The notes under the pieces were generated by a model, which was not told the DNA's origin, made no database searches, and saw only the letters and a program-made list of their open reading frames with translations. Below, one piece after another: positions 44,795 through 57,419 of a stretch of 64,000 nucleotides of DNA (position 1 is its first letter; every line of letters begins with the position of its first letter). The DNA lies in assembly GCA_038501625.1 (NCBI GenBank), contig JAZAYU010000085.1:1306693-1370692 (forward strand), read 5' to 3'. The translations under genes and the position numbers were made by a program. The stretch is from Corbicula japonica. Taxonomy: Eukaryota; Mollusca; Bivalvia; Venerida; Cyrenidae.

Positions 44795-45500
44795 ATCCGA
44801 ACCTTGCACATGCGAAAGATATATAAATAAGCCTAACATTAAGTCTGTTTTTGAATATTTTGTGAATGTGATATTTTTAAAGTGTTTTTTAAGTGATTTT
44901 AGTCATTTTTAAAATTTTATTTGAACAATACATTTAATTGTACCGAAATCAAATTGTACATAAAAGCTATTATCTGCTATATCCATTAAAGGTCGTTGAG
45001 CTAGATGCTTATGTAGGTTAATGGTACTTCTAAAATTTATTCTGTTTTAATATTGCGGCAAGTTTATAGATGGGTGGTTTCAATATCCCAGTCAATATAG
45101 ATTTGTATATTATTTAATCATCCCAACAAAATATTTTAAATTTTTAATTTTTGACTCTTGAACATGCGAAAGATATTAATAATCCTAACAGTAAGTCTTA
45201 TATGAATATTTTGTGATTGTGGTATTTATAAAGTGTTTTGAAGTGATTTTATTCAAAGGTTGAAAAACATTTATTTGAACAGTACACTTAATTGTACCGA
45301 AATCAAATTGTAAATAAAAGCTGTTATCTGCTATGTCCTTTAAAGGTCGTTAAGAGCAATAATTTTTAAGGTTTATGGTACTTCTAAAATTACTTTTGTT
45401 TTAACAGTGCGGCAAGTTTAAAGATGGGTGGATTTTATAGATTTGAATAGCGTTAAATCATCCCTACAAAATAGTTTAATTTTGTTATTTTTGACCCTTG
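44795..45500. repeat. ~354-bp tandem duplication
   Basis: CACATGCGAAAGAT (44808) and AACATGCGAAAGAT (45162) start two copies that share TTAATTGTACCGAAATCAAA, GGTACTTCTAAAATT and GCGGCAAGTTTA.AGATGGGT. The copies are moderately diverged. No coding frame. Confidence 0.75.
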
Positions 45501-46000
45501 GTTTATCTGTGATATGCAGAATTTATATTCTCAAATCCCCTGTCTAAATTGTATTCTGTTTATTTTTGCTCATTGTTTTCTCGTTATATCACTCACTCAA
45601 TCAAAACATACCTGTACCATTACACAGATAACAAGTCTCAACGTGACTAGGAGATTTTGCGTTTGATATTATTTTGCTTTACGTTAAGTGTTCATTGGTC
45701 TTCCGGGTAAAATTACCACCTCAAACTTTTCCTTTATCAATCTAATATCCTCAGGTGTTACTTGTAACTTTCCCACTTATTAAAATCCTTTGAGCGGTTT
45801 TCAGAAATGTTATCCGCGACTTAAACTAACCGGAGGTTACGTTGAGATTAAGCAATACTTACAAATAAAATAAAATCTCTTCAATTTTTGTTAACGCCTA
45901 GCCAGTTTGATGAAATCCTCCATTGCTGACATTCTATAAATAGCGGTCACGTCATCAAGCTAAAATAGACCTCTATCATAAGAACGCATAACAATCCTTA
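45501..46000. other. No gene seen; short direct repeat
   Basis: AAATAGCGGTCACGTCATCA then AGCTAA at about 45938-45964 recurs at about 46846-46872, on the far side of the Harbinger-type MITE. Otherwise nothing. Confidence 0.5.
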
Positions 46001-46621
46001 GGCTGGTTTTCCATGTATCCGACTGTGACTGCGCTGTGCGATTGCGATTGTGTCATCCGTGCATCGCAGACGGAACCCCTTTTCCATGTATCCGATCCGA
46101 CTTCGCGATTTTATTCTTTTCATGTGAATATTTGACAAGGCAACGTGTTCGTGATGTTAGACGAATTTAATCATACCCTCTTTTTAATGGCCGGTATTTG
46201 TTAGGCCAAACGTTTTAAACGAAAACGTACTCATAGATGGTGGGTCAGACGTATATATTATCCGAAATCGGATTAATTATGGCACCTATTATCACTTAGT
46301 GCATCTTTGTATTCTTTCCTAGAACAGTCATATAATACAGGGTTCTCCCTGATTAGTTCAATCAATTTTTCGCAATTATTCTGATCGTTTAATTTAGATT
46401 TCATGGTGATTTTTGGAAAGATGTTGTCCGTCTATCCGATTGCGCTGAAAAGAACGCTATGTACAGCATCCGTTCTTTTTCTGGCGACGGATAGACGGAC
46501 AGCGCAGGTGGATACATGGAAAACAACTCATTGATAATATAGGCATCCGATCTTGTGTCCGTTTCTTTTCCAATCGCAGTCGGACAGCGCAGACGCAAAA
46601 CGGACACATGGAAAACCAGCC
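46001..46621. mobile_element. PIF/Harbinger-type MITE, 621 bp, TTA target duplication
   Basis: The ends GGCTGGTTTTCCATGTATCC and GGACACATGGAAAACCAGCC are inverted, flanked by TTA at 45998-46000 and 46622-46624. Inside, GTCCGTCTATCCGATTGCGC and GCGACGGATAGACGGACAGC at about 46425-46505 form a second inverted pair, and TCCATGTATCC words recur. A three-base TWA duplication is the mark of PIF/Harbinger elements. No transposase is encoded. Confidence 0.8.
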
Positions 46622-46624
46622 TTA

Positions 46625-47795
46625 TCAGGATTTTTGTCTTCATACGCGGAGTTAACAGTCCGCAATGTAGTTACGTCAATTAACCGTAAACAAATGAATA
46701 TATATGGTATTTTTTGTCGTTTTAGTTTAGAAACGTATCAGATAACCCGTAATATTTAGTTGTATATCCCTTATTTTAAGTGTAATGTGACTTTTGAACA
46801 CTGTCTTATATCTGTATGTAAGAGCTGATCTAGAGGCATTCTTTAAATAGCGGTCACGTCATCAAGCTAAGATAGTCCCAATCCCAGTGTACTTTGAGCG
46901 AAAGTACACAGGTCAATGTGATGATCACGTGACCGGTGTGTACACAATGCCATTGCTGACACACTTAAAATCAGTGGGCTACAAAGTTGTTTGTGCTTAT
47001 ATCATATTTTCAAATCAGCGCATGACTGGTTTTAATGAAAACTGAATATGAAGGTATTTTATTTCTTCTTCATCTCCATAGTGCTTTGGAATGTCGGTAT
47101 TGATTTCAATATTTGATAATAAATGGTCTACTTTTGATGAATTTGAGTACGTAAGTTAGAAACTATAATAGTGTATCATCCAGTTAAGCCAGCCTTTTTT
47201 GTAACAGTATATTAACCAAAATATAATGTGTTGAATAAAAATTAAAAAAAAACGAACCTAAACAAAATACTGCAAGTCGCACCTGAAAGTGTTTATAACG
47301 TTATATTATATCTCTAAAAAAATTCTTTAAAAACTATGTATCGTGCTAATTGAAATACATGTACTCGGATAAATGAACCTCTCTCCTCTGTATTGTAAAC
47401 ACTTATGGTGTTGACTGTTCAACTGTCTATCTGTCTGTTTGTCGGTGTCCGTTCTGTGTCGGCTGTCTGGCGTTGTATCTTGGCAATTTAGAGAAGCATT
47501 CTGCTGTCTATGCCTCTGGCTGGGAACTCTCCTTGCTGGCATACCCGAACCCTGGCCAGATTGTTTTCGGTCACACTAAGTGTGTCAGGTATCACCCGCG
47601 AAGGACACTTTCCTGTGTTCATATAAAGACCCCCTCCCGGCACCTCCATCTGAATTGTGCTCTTACCACGTGCTGAAGTCACTCACTCTCTTACACTATC
47701 GGCTCATTACGACTATACTGGGTCGATGCTATGATGCTTAGTGTATCCCTCTTTAATAAGCTTTCTCTAGGTTTCAGAGTTGCCAAAAAAGTTCA
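46625..47795. other. No gene seen; possible promoter- or LTR-like stretch
   Basis: GTGTACTTTCGCTCAAAGTACAC-type inverted words near 46893-46915 and a GATCACGTGAC box at 46923 occur. Near 47620 CATATAAAGACCCCC is TATA-like and could be inside a solo LTR. Neither is supported by an adjacent coding frame. Confidence 0.35.
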
Positions 47796-47796
47796 A

Positions 47797-47869
47797 ATAT
47801 GCATATCAGGAATTACCACATTCAGAAAAAACAGCCTCCACCACAGTCAATAAGAAGAAAAGAAGAAGA

Positions 47870-47938
<69 letters not shown>

Positions 47939-48070
47939 AGGAGACAGAGAGAATGGTTCATGTGATCAGTTTCGAAAAAGACACCACAAACAAATGGCAA
48001 ATCAGGGGAAAGACGGTGCTTACCAGCATTAGAAATGCCGCCAACACACATGTCACTATGGTTACGATGC
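47797..48070 (+). repeat. Dispersed repeat, third copy, with (GA)n expansion
   Basis: It starts AATATGCATATCAGGAAT, then ACAGCCTCCACC, and the purine run has expanded to about 28 perfect GA units (about 47874-47934). CACCACAAACAAAT and CCGCCAACACAC follow. The related copies at 32872 and 36858 have short purine runs. Confidence 0.75.
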
Positions 48071-51000
48071 TTAGATCGTTCCACTTTTAAAGAGTCTGTT
48101 TATAACCACAGACGTACGTAATTGTCAGTAGACATCTTCAAATGTGGATATGCAAGATGTGAAATCTCTGGATTTTCGAATGAGCTGCTTTTTCATGCAA
48201 ATTTTGTCAGACATCATCAAAAACACCAACAATGATTATATCAAGAACATCAACAAAAACTACAAAATCACTGTTTTATATTGCCATCAGCATGCAGTGA
48301 GTTAGTGTAAGCATACACTGGAAATCGAAACCGTACTAGCAACACAACGCCAAACACTCTACCGATTTAGTTAGCCGGGATAACCCCAAAAATATAAGTA
48401 AGCATACAGTAATACAAAAAACAACAACATTATAATGATTTTTTTCCCAAAAACATTTTTATCTAGACTTTTTAATGAGGTGTGAACTCACAAAATTCAT
48501 GACTGTACTGACACGTCACTTGGCTACAGTCTTACCGATGTTATTTTTTCAAATTGATTTTATAATTGTTTACTGTTTATTTGTATATAATAAACAATTG
48601 CGGTCAACGTGGGGCTTAGCGGCATGTGCAGTAACATGTTTTTTCCATTACTGCCAATGAGAATGACAAATCAACTGAGTCTGTAATATATTTTTTGTTT
48701 TATGTATTGTGGTTTTCAATTTTGTTTTCATTTTTTATTAATTTATAATCATACATACATAATAATTCCAAGCGTCCACGTGTATTTACCTTTTCTCTGT
48801 AAATGTATTCATAAATTTTTCATTCTATGGTTATTTTATTTTTAAACAGTGCGTTTATTTTCTAAACAAACTATCAAATAATACGCGTTCTGTAGCAGTA
48901 GATAGCATTGAGTAAACTGTAAGTATACCGTCCAGTTTTCAGTACCGTCCTATTTTCGTTATAGATTGGTTTACTGCTATGCACATAACAGAAACACTTT
49001 GGAACGTCACAGCTTTCTGCGGTAAGCTGTCATATCTGACATATGGCCCAACATAAGTGCAAATCAGATTAGAAACATAATTTGTATGTGAAGTTACCAT
49101 TGACCATATATTTTGAAACACTTTTATTGGTGATTCAGCAAAAAGTAATGTTTCGAATAGAAAACTTACAGTCTAAACGAAACATTAAAAGGGGCTTCCA
49201 TGTTAAGGTCTTCTTCATAAAGTTGCATGATGATGTGTGACTTGCAATCCTGTTCTGTAAATGTTTTGTGTGCTGAACCAGTTAACGGACATAGGACGTA
49301 TTTTTCAGATGGCCGACAATACCAGGAGCATTAGGTTTTTTTCTTTTCTTTGAGTTTAAATAAATGAACAAATGAATAAAATGTGTATTAATATTTAGAA
49401 GGATAAACAAATTTAATGTAAGTCATGGTTTTATCTAAGTTGCTGTTTATTTAAAAGACGGAAATCAAGCTAATTACTAACTATACTGAAAACTGGTCGG
49501 ACGATGCTACACACGTAAAACAAAATTGTTCATACTCTATCTTTACAAAACTTACCTTTCTAAAAAAACGGAAATTGTAGCTTCGTCCCTATTTAATCTG
49601 ATTTGGCCTGAAAATGTCTTTTGCAAAAAAAAAACAACAACGTTTCTTTTGATGACTTCAATAAGGTCTTGTCAATAAGTCAGAGAGATCTTGCAATCTG
49701 TTAAAATAGAACTGGTTTTGGGGTTGTTTTATTGGAAACACTTGGTATAAGAACGAAACAGATATTGCATTTTTAAATCAAATTTTTCCAGCTGTTATCC
49801 TTGACGCAGCAGAAGTGAGGGTTACCAGGAGCGAATGCAAGATTTCTAGTATTGCACTCAATTGTTAAGGATTTACTCGATATTTTTTCGCGTCAAGCGA
49901 AACTGATTTTGGTGGTTAAAAGACTTAAAGCACACTTTAACAACTTTAGTAATGTTTGTGAAAACCGAAAAATCCAAATGTTATTAATATCCTGATGAAC
50001 ACAATACATTATCAATTTATCTCTAATGTTAACACTCCTAAATCTCATCGTGCTATTACGCATTTGACACATTTAGAATCATAGTACGTGGTAGAAGCGA
50101 AAACAATTCTTTTAAGTAACAGGAACAAGGATCTTAAACCAGTGCCTTACAGCAGCTTCTCTATCTGTCATAGTGTTAAAGCATCACAAAATAATCCTTG
50201 TTATTTAATATGAAGAAAATTTTTTACCTACTCCGTTGTTTAAGACAGGAAGGAGTTTTTAGAGCCAACAGGAAGTTTTGGGATGGATTTGGTAAACCTT
50301 TCTACACAACGCTATGTTTTATAAACGATAACTTCCTTATTATAATGAATATGAATAAACTAACTAAGTTGAATGCCTGGTGGAGGACGGACCACGCATA
50401 CCCGGAAGACATGATTGTATTAGCATTACGTTGATCTGTTCGGGGTAAGGGAGAGGACCTCAAGTTTTTTTGTTATGCAAAGATTACGTTCATTGCAATC
50501 ATTAACACCATTGCATGTGAAGAATGTGAAGAATAGATCATAAGTCATTAGTTTCCTTGTACAAATGGACAAATAGATGCCAATGTTACTGTTCTAAAAG
50601 TCTTTTAACAAATATGCCGAATTGAGGAATCATTCAAACAAGCAGCAGAGACTGAGGTACTGAAAGCTACTCAACACATGTTTAACGGCTATCCTCATCC
50701 TAGCCACGGAATCAATTGTCAAACACACAGTCAATTTGTACTAAAAAATATGCAATAATTATAACAATTTCAAAGTCAAAGTTTGTAAACTGGAAAGTGA
50801 GCACATCATTACAGGCTAACAGCTGATAACCGGGACCCCAACGGTGAGAGGTGGTAATAGAGAAAACAGAGGTAGAGGTCATTGAGTTCCCACCTATTTG
50901 CGTGGTTTGACATGCATCATTGTCGTTGGAGCTAACATACGCTATTTTTCTTCTTTGGGGGGTTATATCGTAACATATGAAGGAATTCTTGAAACATTTG

Positions 51001-52220
51001 TATAAAGGCGGTAAGCAACCAACTTTTGAGAACCCGTACCTTGGTAAAGAAAAATGTACCATTGGTCCAGAAGGAAATGCATTAAATGTACATCACACTT
51101 ACATATAATAGTGAAGATGATAATTTTAACGAGATAACCCTAAAAAGCGACATCTTTCGTGTAGTTTAAATAAAACTACGTAGATAGACGAGGTTATATT
51201 TTCTAAAGCTGTGTTTGACTTAATTTTATTTGGGCTTTGGACGTTCATTTCTACCATTTCATTGGAACTAAGCCAATAAATTCTTCACAAGAAGATATTT
51301 ACAGTCAGATTGCACTTCGTTTTGATAAAACTCTTTGTTCGTTTGCATGAAAAATTTAGTCAAGATCAGACGCACTTTGCACAATGTTTTTCTTGTGACG
51401 TCGACGAGAACACATAATTTGCCACGAGTTGCTGCGAAAAAAAAACGTGCCGTAACTCGCATTGTCGTCAATCTGGCTGTTTCAACATCCATTCCAAAAA
51501 GGCCGTGACATTACAAATTCTCCTCAATATTTTGCTAAGAATTTTAATTTATTTTTGAGTGTAAATAAAATAATTAAATCATTATTAAATTTTTAGTGCG
51601 TTCATAAGGATATAAAATCACATTCAGGACAGTTATGGCGTATTCGTTCATATGACGACAATGGCAGGCGGGCGGGCTGGAGGACGAGAGGGCTCCTGGC
51701 GGGCGAGTTGACCGGCGGGGAGGCAGTTAAGTAATTTTTAAAATAAAACTTAAAGCATATCAGTGAGTAATAAGTTTTACATATTGTGAATAGTTCACCG
51801 CTCTGAAGTTAAAAGCATGTGCATCCATTTACAATACTGAAGATAATATATTACAGTAAAACTAACACGTACAAATGCTGATTCATAGATCCAACTACAT
51901 GATATTGCTTTAAGGAATTCTTAGAAGACTACCATCATGTCTACTCCCGGGTTCAATGTCAAATCATGTTGATGTGTCTTTTCGTAGCCCGACATTATTA
52001 CTCCCTGCCAGCTCAATATAAGTGAAGAGATTTAGTGTTCTTATGTTGTATTTGCGTTTGGATAATCAAGTTATGCGACAGAATACCTGTTTACATAAAA
52101 CAGGCCCACACAAAAATGAACCACTTTCGTCAGAACTCTGGAACTGGTGTTTGAAACGACTAGAAAAAAGGATAGAAGTATCGCGTACTAAACACTTATC
52201 AATAATATGTTATGCTCATC
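48071..52220. other. About 4 kb without recognisable genes
   Basis: Only short frames of unremarkable composition. A few words at 50470-50515 (ATGCAAAGATTACGTTCATT) match the Penelope-like RT near 33737 and are a tiny relic. 51664-51724 is a short G-rich island (GGCGGGCGGGCTGGAGG) in AT-rich DNA. Confidence 0.5.
50470..50515 (-). pseudogene. Tiny Penelope-like RT relic
   Basis: ATGCAAAGATTACGTTCATTG followed by AATCATT matches the RT coding segment near 33737-33766. Nothing else of the element remains nearby. Confidence 0.5.
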
Positions 52221-52298
52221 TCGAGGGATGAGTGCGAAACTATTCTATCCTGTATAGAAATATGAAGCAGATAGAATAGTTTCGCACTAAGCCCTCGA
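52221..52298. mobile_element. 78-bp palindrome
   Basis: TCGAGGG, GAGTGCGAAACTATTCTATC is mirrored by GATAGAATAGTTTCGCACTA, CCCTCGA. A short foldback or the two ends of a collapsed TIR element. Confidence 0.7.
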
Positions 52299-52909
52299 TC
52301 TGTCATCTGTCAAAATATCGTCAGCTTTTACAGTTATTACAGCAAAATGGTTTGCCCTTGAAGCGAAAAGTAGACATAAGGTCAGTCTTACGACAATTAC
52401 TTACAAACCTGAAGAGTATAATTGCACCAAGATATACATAAACTTGCCTATACTAGGTACAGGTGTTTGTTATTTAGGTAACAGTGTGTTATACAAACTA
52501 TAAATTTGACAATTCTGACAAAACGTGTTTTTAACTTTTGGTTTGAGCTTGTAAATTACGCACTTATTTCACTGAACTCAGCATTCACCTAGTAAGATAA
52601 AACTACATTTCTTCTCTAAAATTTATTTGACAATCTCTGAAATTTATCTGGCAATGAGTATTCCAAAAACATTTGGAAGTTTCGCCTTTTTCCATTGCTT
52701 CATTCCTTTAAATAGACTTGTGCTTATTTGATATATTTATTGACTTTTTTAATACAATTCAGAGTTCTGATGCAAAAGATATTTCCTTGTGTTTTAGTGT
52801 ACTCTTTAATTGTAATTTGAGCTTAACTCAGTCTGAAATACTTATGTCAACAACAATACAGCCACAGCCAAATAAATTTGTTTAGCCAAAGATCTGGCCG
52901 GCAATAAAT
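52299..52909. other. No gene seen
   Basis: AT-rich spacer, no motifs. Confidence 0.4.
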
Positions 52910-54639
52910 ATTCTGCCTAATTTGTACTTTGAAATATTTCCGTGATGCTTTAATTACCAAGTATTCATTGGAAAAGGAAACCTCGTTTGCATTAGAACTC
53001 TTTATTTCAAATGTGTGATGGATACTTAAGAAGACTAGTTCGACTATTTTTTAAATAAGCATCTGGTGAGATTTAAAGTTGGAAAAAACTCTCAAGTTTG
53101 CCAATCGATAGTAGACTAAATTGACCGTCCCCGAAAGCTGCAAACCAAGAGGACTGTCAAGCGGGGCATACATGCCAGCGCAAAGCAAACTAAATCTGGG
53201 ACAGCTGCTGACCAAGAAAAAACTTCATCCCGCTTATTCATTGCAGCAGATCCAACATTATTTGAAACTAAATTTTTCGAAAGTTATTTGACGGTGTCTC
53301 CTTAAGCTCAAAATCAATATGGGCATACTACCTGTAAGCATTTAATATATCAAGTTTGGTCACTGTCTGTCACATGTCATTTTTCATTTCTTCTGGTATT
53401 CATGGAAATATGTTAAATTAAATAATACTGTGATCTTGACATTTGACATACTACAAATCCTAAAATCGGGAGGGGGCATCTACTAACCAGATGCAATTTA
53501 AGTTTGTTGACTGTATTCCACACTGTTCTTCAGTTATTGATCGGAAAATATCGGATTCGAGCTTATTCACCAGAGCAACTTGTGCTTGTTTATTTAAGGG
53601 GTCGCAAACATTGCTAATGGCTTGTGGTGTCCTATTTGAAATTTATCGGTGTACAGTCCAATCTAACTTTTATGTACTTTTAGGATCCTTGGGGACGCTG
53701 ATTTTTTTAGGGGTAGAGGGGGTTTGTGGCTATTCCTGATATGAATATTACCATTAAAAATCACTGTGACATTGACCTATGACGGCCCCGACAACAACAG
53801 TGATCATTTGCTCCCTAAACCAATTCATCTTCCAAATTAAGTGCTATTACGTCAAGCGTTCTTTAGTTATTGGTCGGAAAACGGTTTTAAATAAAGGTCA
53901 ATGTAACACTGACATTTAAAGACCATAAAATCAATAGAGTTAACTAAATTTTATTAATGAAGTCAAAACAAAATCAAAGTTTTAGTTTTTATTCAACACT
54001 CTGCAAAATTGAGCCTTTGGCTTACAATTGAAATCATGCAAAGTATAGTGATCACATAAACATATTCAAATTTTCAGTTACTGTAGGAACAAAATATTAT
54101 CATAAATAAAATATATAAAGATTTTTTGCATTATAACATGGGTTAAATACAAAACAGTTCGAGAAATAATTGTTCAATTTCAAAGATACATATATAAGAA
54201 TGTGTTTTAGAAGCCTCTATCAAGAGTTTAAAAATCATAATTGTACACTTATTTTTGATCACATTAGTGTTACAAATCTATTTAAGCCAAAATATTTTGA
54301 TTTACGTCGTATAAATATCTGCTATATCAAATAAGAAAAAATAAAGATTCAACAACATTTTGAGTATATAAGTGATCAATTCTTTTGATTCCAGTATACT
54401 TGTCAGTATCGATTGCAACGGGTGTGAGCATTAACAAATGCAATCAATTTACATATTAATATTTCGTTTTTACTATACTTGGGTAACGTTCTCGACAACC
54501 TAAATACAGACTCGCCTATTACAAGAAAAGAGATAATGGTCTTCTGTTTTCTTTTTTTTAGTTTAGCAACAATTTTCCAACTAAATGTAAACCAAAAGTG
54601 GAAATCTTCCATATTCTTCATAGACAGTTTTTGGTTTAG

Positions 54640-55215
54640 GCTTTCACACCTAGCAAAGATTAACAAAGTTTAACATGCACTTTTTCAATGTCTCAATTTC
54701 AATATACACAAATGTCACAGCCGAATATGAAGTAGATGGAACCAAAAGGTATAAACTGGTTTTAATGTGGAATTTAACTCTTTCGAAATCTGTATCTTTC
54801 AATGCTTACTATGACAAGTGCTTTTCCAGCACGAATCATATTTTCAATATATTTAAATTTGATACCGTGGTAAGTAAAACAATCTGCCTGCTTAATAATA
54901 TGCTCATTTATAAAAACCGCAACATGTAAAGTCTCTTTTCTGCTTTCATTAACACAAAGTTTAGCTTAAGACATAAACATTCTGCGATTAATGCTGTAAA
55001 TTATCAGTGTATTCTGGACTGCTGGTAAAAATCAATATCACCTGCTAGTATGTAACAAATACATAGATACATGTAAAACCAGTTTTAGAAAATCATTAAC
55101 ATTGATATTTTTAACAATGTCATTGAGTAATAACATTAAAAAGTAAGGGGGTAATGATTTCTCTTGTGTCACACCAAAGGTAACGTCGAAGAAATCTGAC
55201 ATTAAAATTTGAGCT
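54640..55215 (-). pseudogene. Decayed LINE reverse transcriptase (copy B)
   Basis: FFDVTFGVTQE (about 55163-55197) and an LNDI box in the next segment parallel copy A's FGVKQG region. The rest follows the same order to about 54640, where the AATTTTGGGG-type end is lost. Stops and shifts are more numerous than in copy A. No function. Confidence 0.65.
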
Positions 55216-55891
55216 TATCGTTATCAAGAGCACGTTCATCAAAGATAAAAAATAAACGTTGATTCCAAAATATTGGCTGCACTTTATGATTGCAGTAAGA
55301 CAACACAATTTTGACGGCATCATGATGACTAAATAATGCGTTTGCAATCAAACAACAATGCTCTTATGTCATAAAATGACAAAATTGAGGTTTCAACAAA
55401 TTAAAAATTTATAAAGGTGGTACTTGCATACAAAACACAATGAAATAGGTGATATACAATCTGGTAATTATACTAAATTTGTTCACAATTAGTACATTAA
55501 ATATATAATATAAATAGCAATTTACTGCGAAAAGTCAAAATGATACAAACGACTATGTTTTGAATTTTAAAGTAGACATTGTATTGATATATCTTAGATA
55601 CTATATTCTACGGGATACAAAAGTTAAAAACTTTCGTATTTTTTTTAACAAATAACATGTTTATCTGAACAAAATACACAATACTTGCATAACATATGTC
55701 TACATATGTATCTACCCCTACTGCCGTTCAACATACATGTACTCGTGATCGTATAGTGGATTTTATTTTTCAAACAAAGAACATTGTTCATTAAATACAG
55801 TTTTATTCTGGTTTATATTACATCATTCTGTAAATTCAATCAATTCAAAACGCGAATTTCTTTAATTTCAAATTATTCAATTTAAATCCGC

Positions 55892-55954
<63 letters not shown>

Positions 55955-56753
55955 TGAAAACTTTCTTAATTCAAAAAACGTTAAGTTATCTTCTTTAAGT
56001 TCTCAAAATTTCCATCAAAAATCTTAAGTCATAAATAAAAGAATTTTCGTCAAAAATTCTTACTATAGCTTAAGCATGATCGACGAAGATCTAAAGATCG
56101 GTGCAAATCCTAGAATGGAACTACCAGGGTAAATTAAATGAAGAAATCTGTTATAAGTAAAAAGTAGCGCCAAAATCGTTGTGTCTTGAAAGTTATTGAC
56201 GCAGAGCAAGTCTCTTTGTTGGAATGAAACCGAGTCCTTGTTGTTTGCAGAAAAGAGTTAAATAAATTGTATACTTTGACTTCTAATCTCAATGTATAGG
56301 ATAAGCATGTTTTACATAATTATAAAAAACCAAACAATTCCCCGAGGGAATGGCCCTCGAATCAAAGCTCTTCAAAGAAAGAAAAATACGCTATTAACCA
56401 TAATAATGCTACACGATCTCCCATTTGATATAAAAGATATTCAGAATTGATAGATAATTTCAAATATTTTAAGGTCTGTCGAATGTGTCAGCTAAAATTA
56501 TGAGGTGTGAAATTGTATTTTTCTAGTATTTTGAATAAAATATGTTTGATTATTCAAAATGCAATACATATTATAATATTTTGACATTCATAATTTTCAA
56601 ACAATATGGCTGACACACTGGATATTCACTGGATATTCACTGGATATTCACGCTTTTGATTCTTATGTATTATATGGCTCACAATTAAATAAATAAAGAA
56701 TAAAAACACAATTCTTCAGTTCTCATCTAGAGTTTGCTCTGCCGTATTATATA
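55216..56753. other. Non-coding part of copy B
   Basis: Matched blocks to 12190-13800. It includes a short foldback near 56470-56615 with the AACAATATGGCTGACAC arm. TTCACTGGATAT is tandemly triplicated near 56625-56650. No gene. Confidence 0.55.
55898..55949 (+). repeat. (CT)n microsatellite
   Basis: About 26 CT units, absent from copy A at the equivalent place. Confidence 0.95.
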
Positions 56754-57419
56754 CTCGGCAAAAAAGTTCTGTTCACTTGGAAATTTTTATAAAATATCTT
56801 TTTCAATTTCACCATACACAACAAAATGATACATACCAAATAAATCAGCAATTCAAAGTAAACAATGTAAACAAGTCAGAAATAAAATCTGATCAATACT
56901 TTAAAGCAATTCATTGTTAAAGCCACAGGGGGTTACTACACAAAAGTTGCAAAAATCGCTAGACTTATACTGAGTATATTCACCACGATGAATCCGGCAT
57001 GCTATCAAGAGGCTTCGCATGGAATTTAACAGCCGACGAAATTTCAATTGTGGAATTAGGTTTAGCTCCTGAGTTAGAGAACCGGGTAGATCAACTGGCT
57101 TGACCAACGTCACGTGTTCTGTTTTGCTTAGAAAGACGTCTAGTTGGCCGGTGTGGTCCGACATTTGCCATGACGGTCAAATTAACGAAATCCTTCCTTG
57201 TTGACCATGAGAAATAAATTAATTTGAAAAACAATTCAGATGTGTTTTACGCAAATAAAATTAGGAGTTTATCGCATTTGATGGTTGCTTTTATACACTT
57301 TATAAACTGGATGCTTTGATAAATTAATACAGAATGGAAACTGTTCGAATCATCACTAAACTGTTTTGTCATACCTTTAGGTCAATGAGTGAGATACTTG
57401 TCAATGTGATACTTTAAAT

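Noticed and set aside
47780..48084. Arg/Glu-repeat and Leu/Ser-repeat ORFs
   Set aside because: They are the (GA)n and (CT)n readings of a microsatellite.
50198..50434. 78-codon plus ORF
   Set aside because: No domain, no homologous feature recognised and no supporting signals; probably chance.
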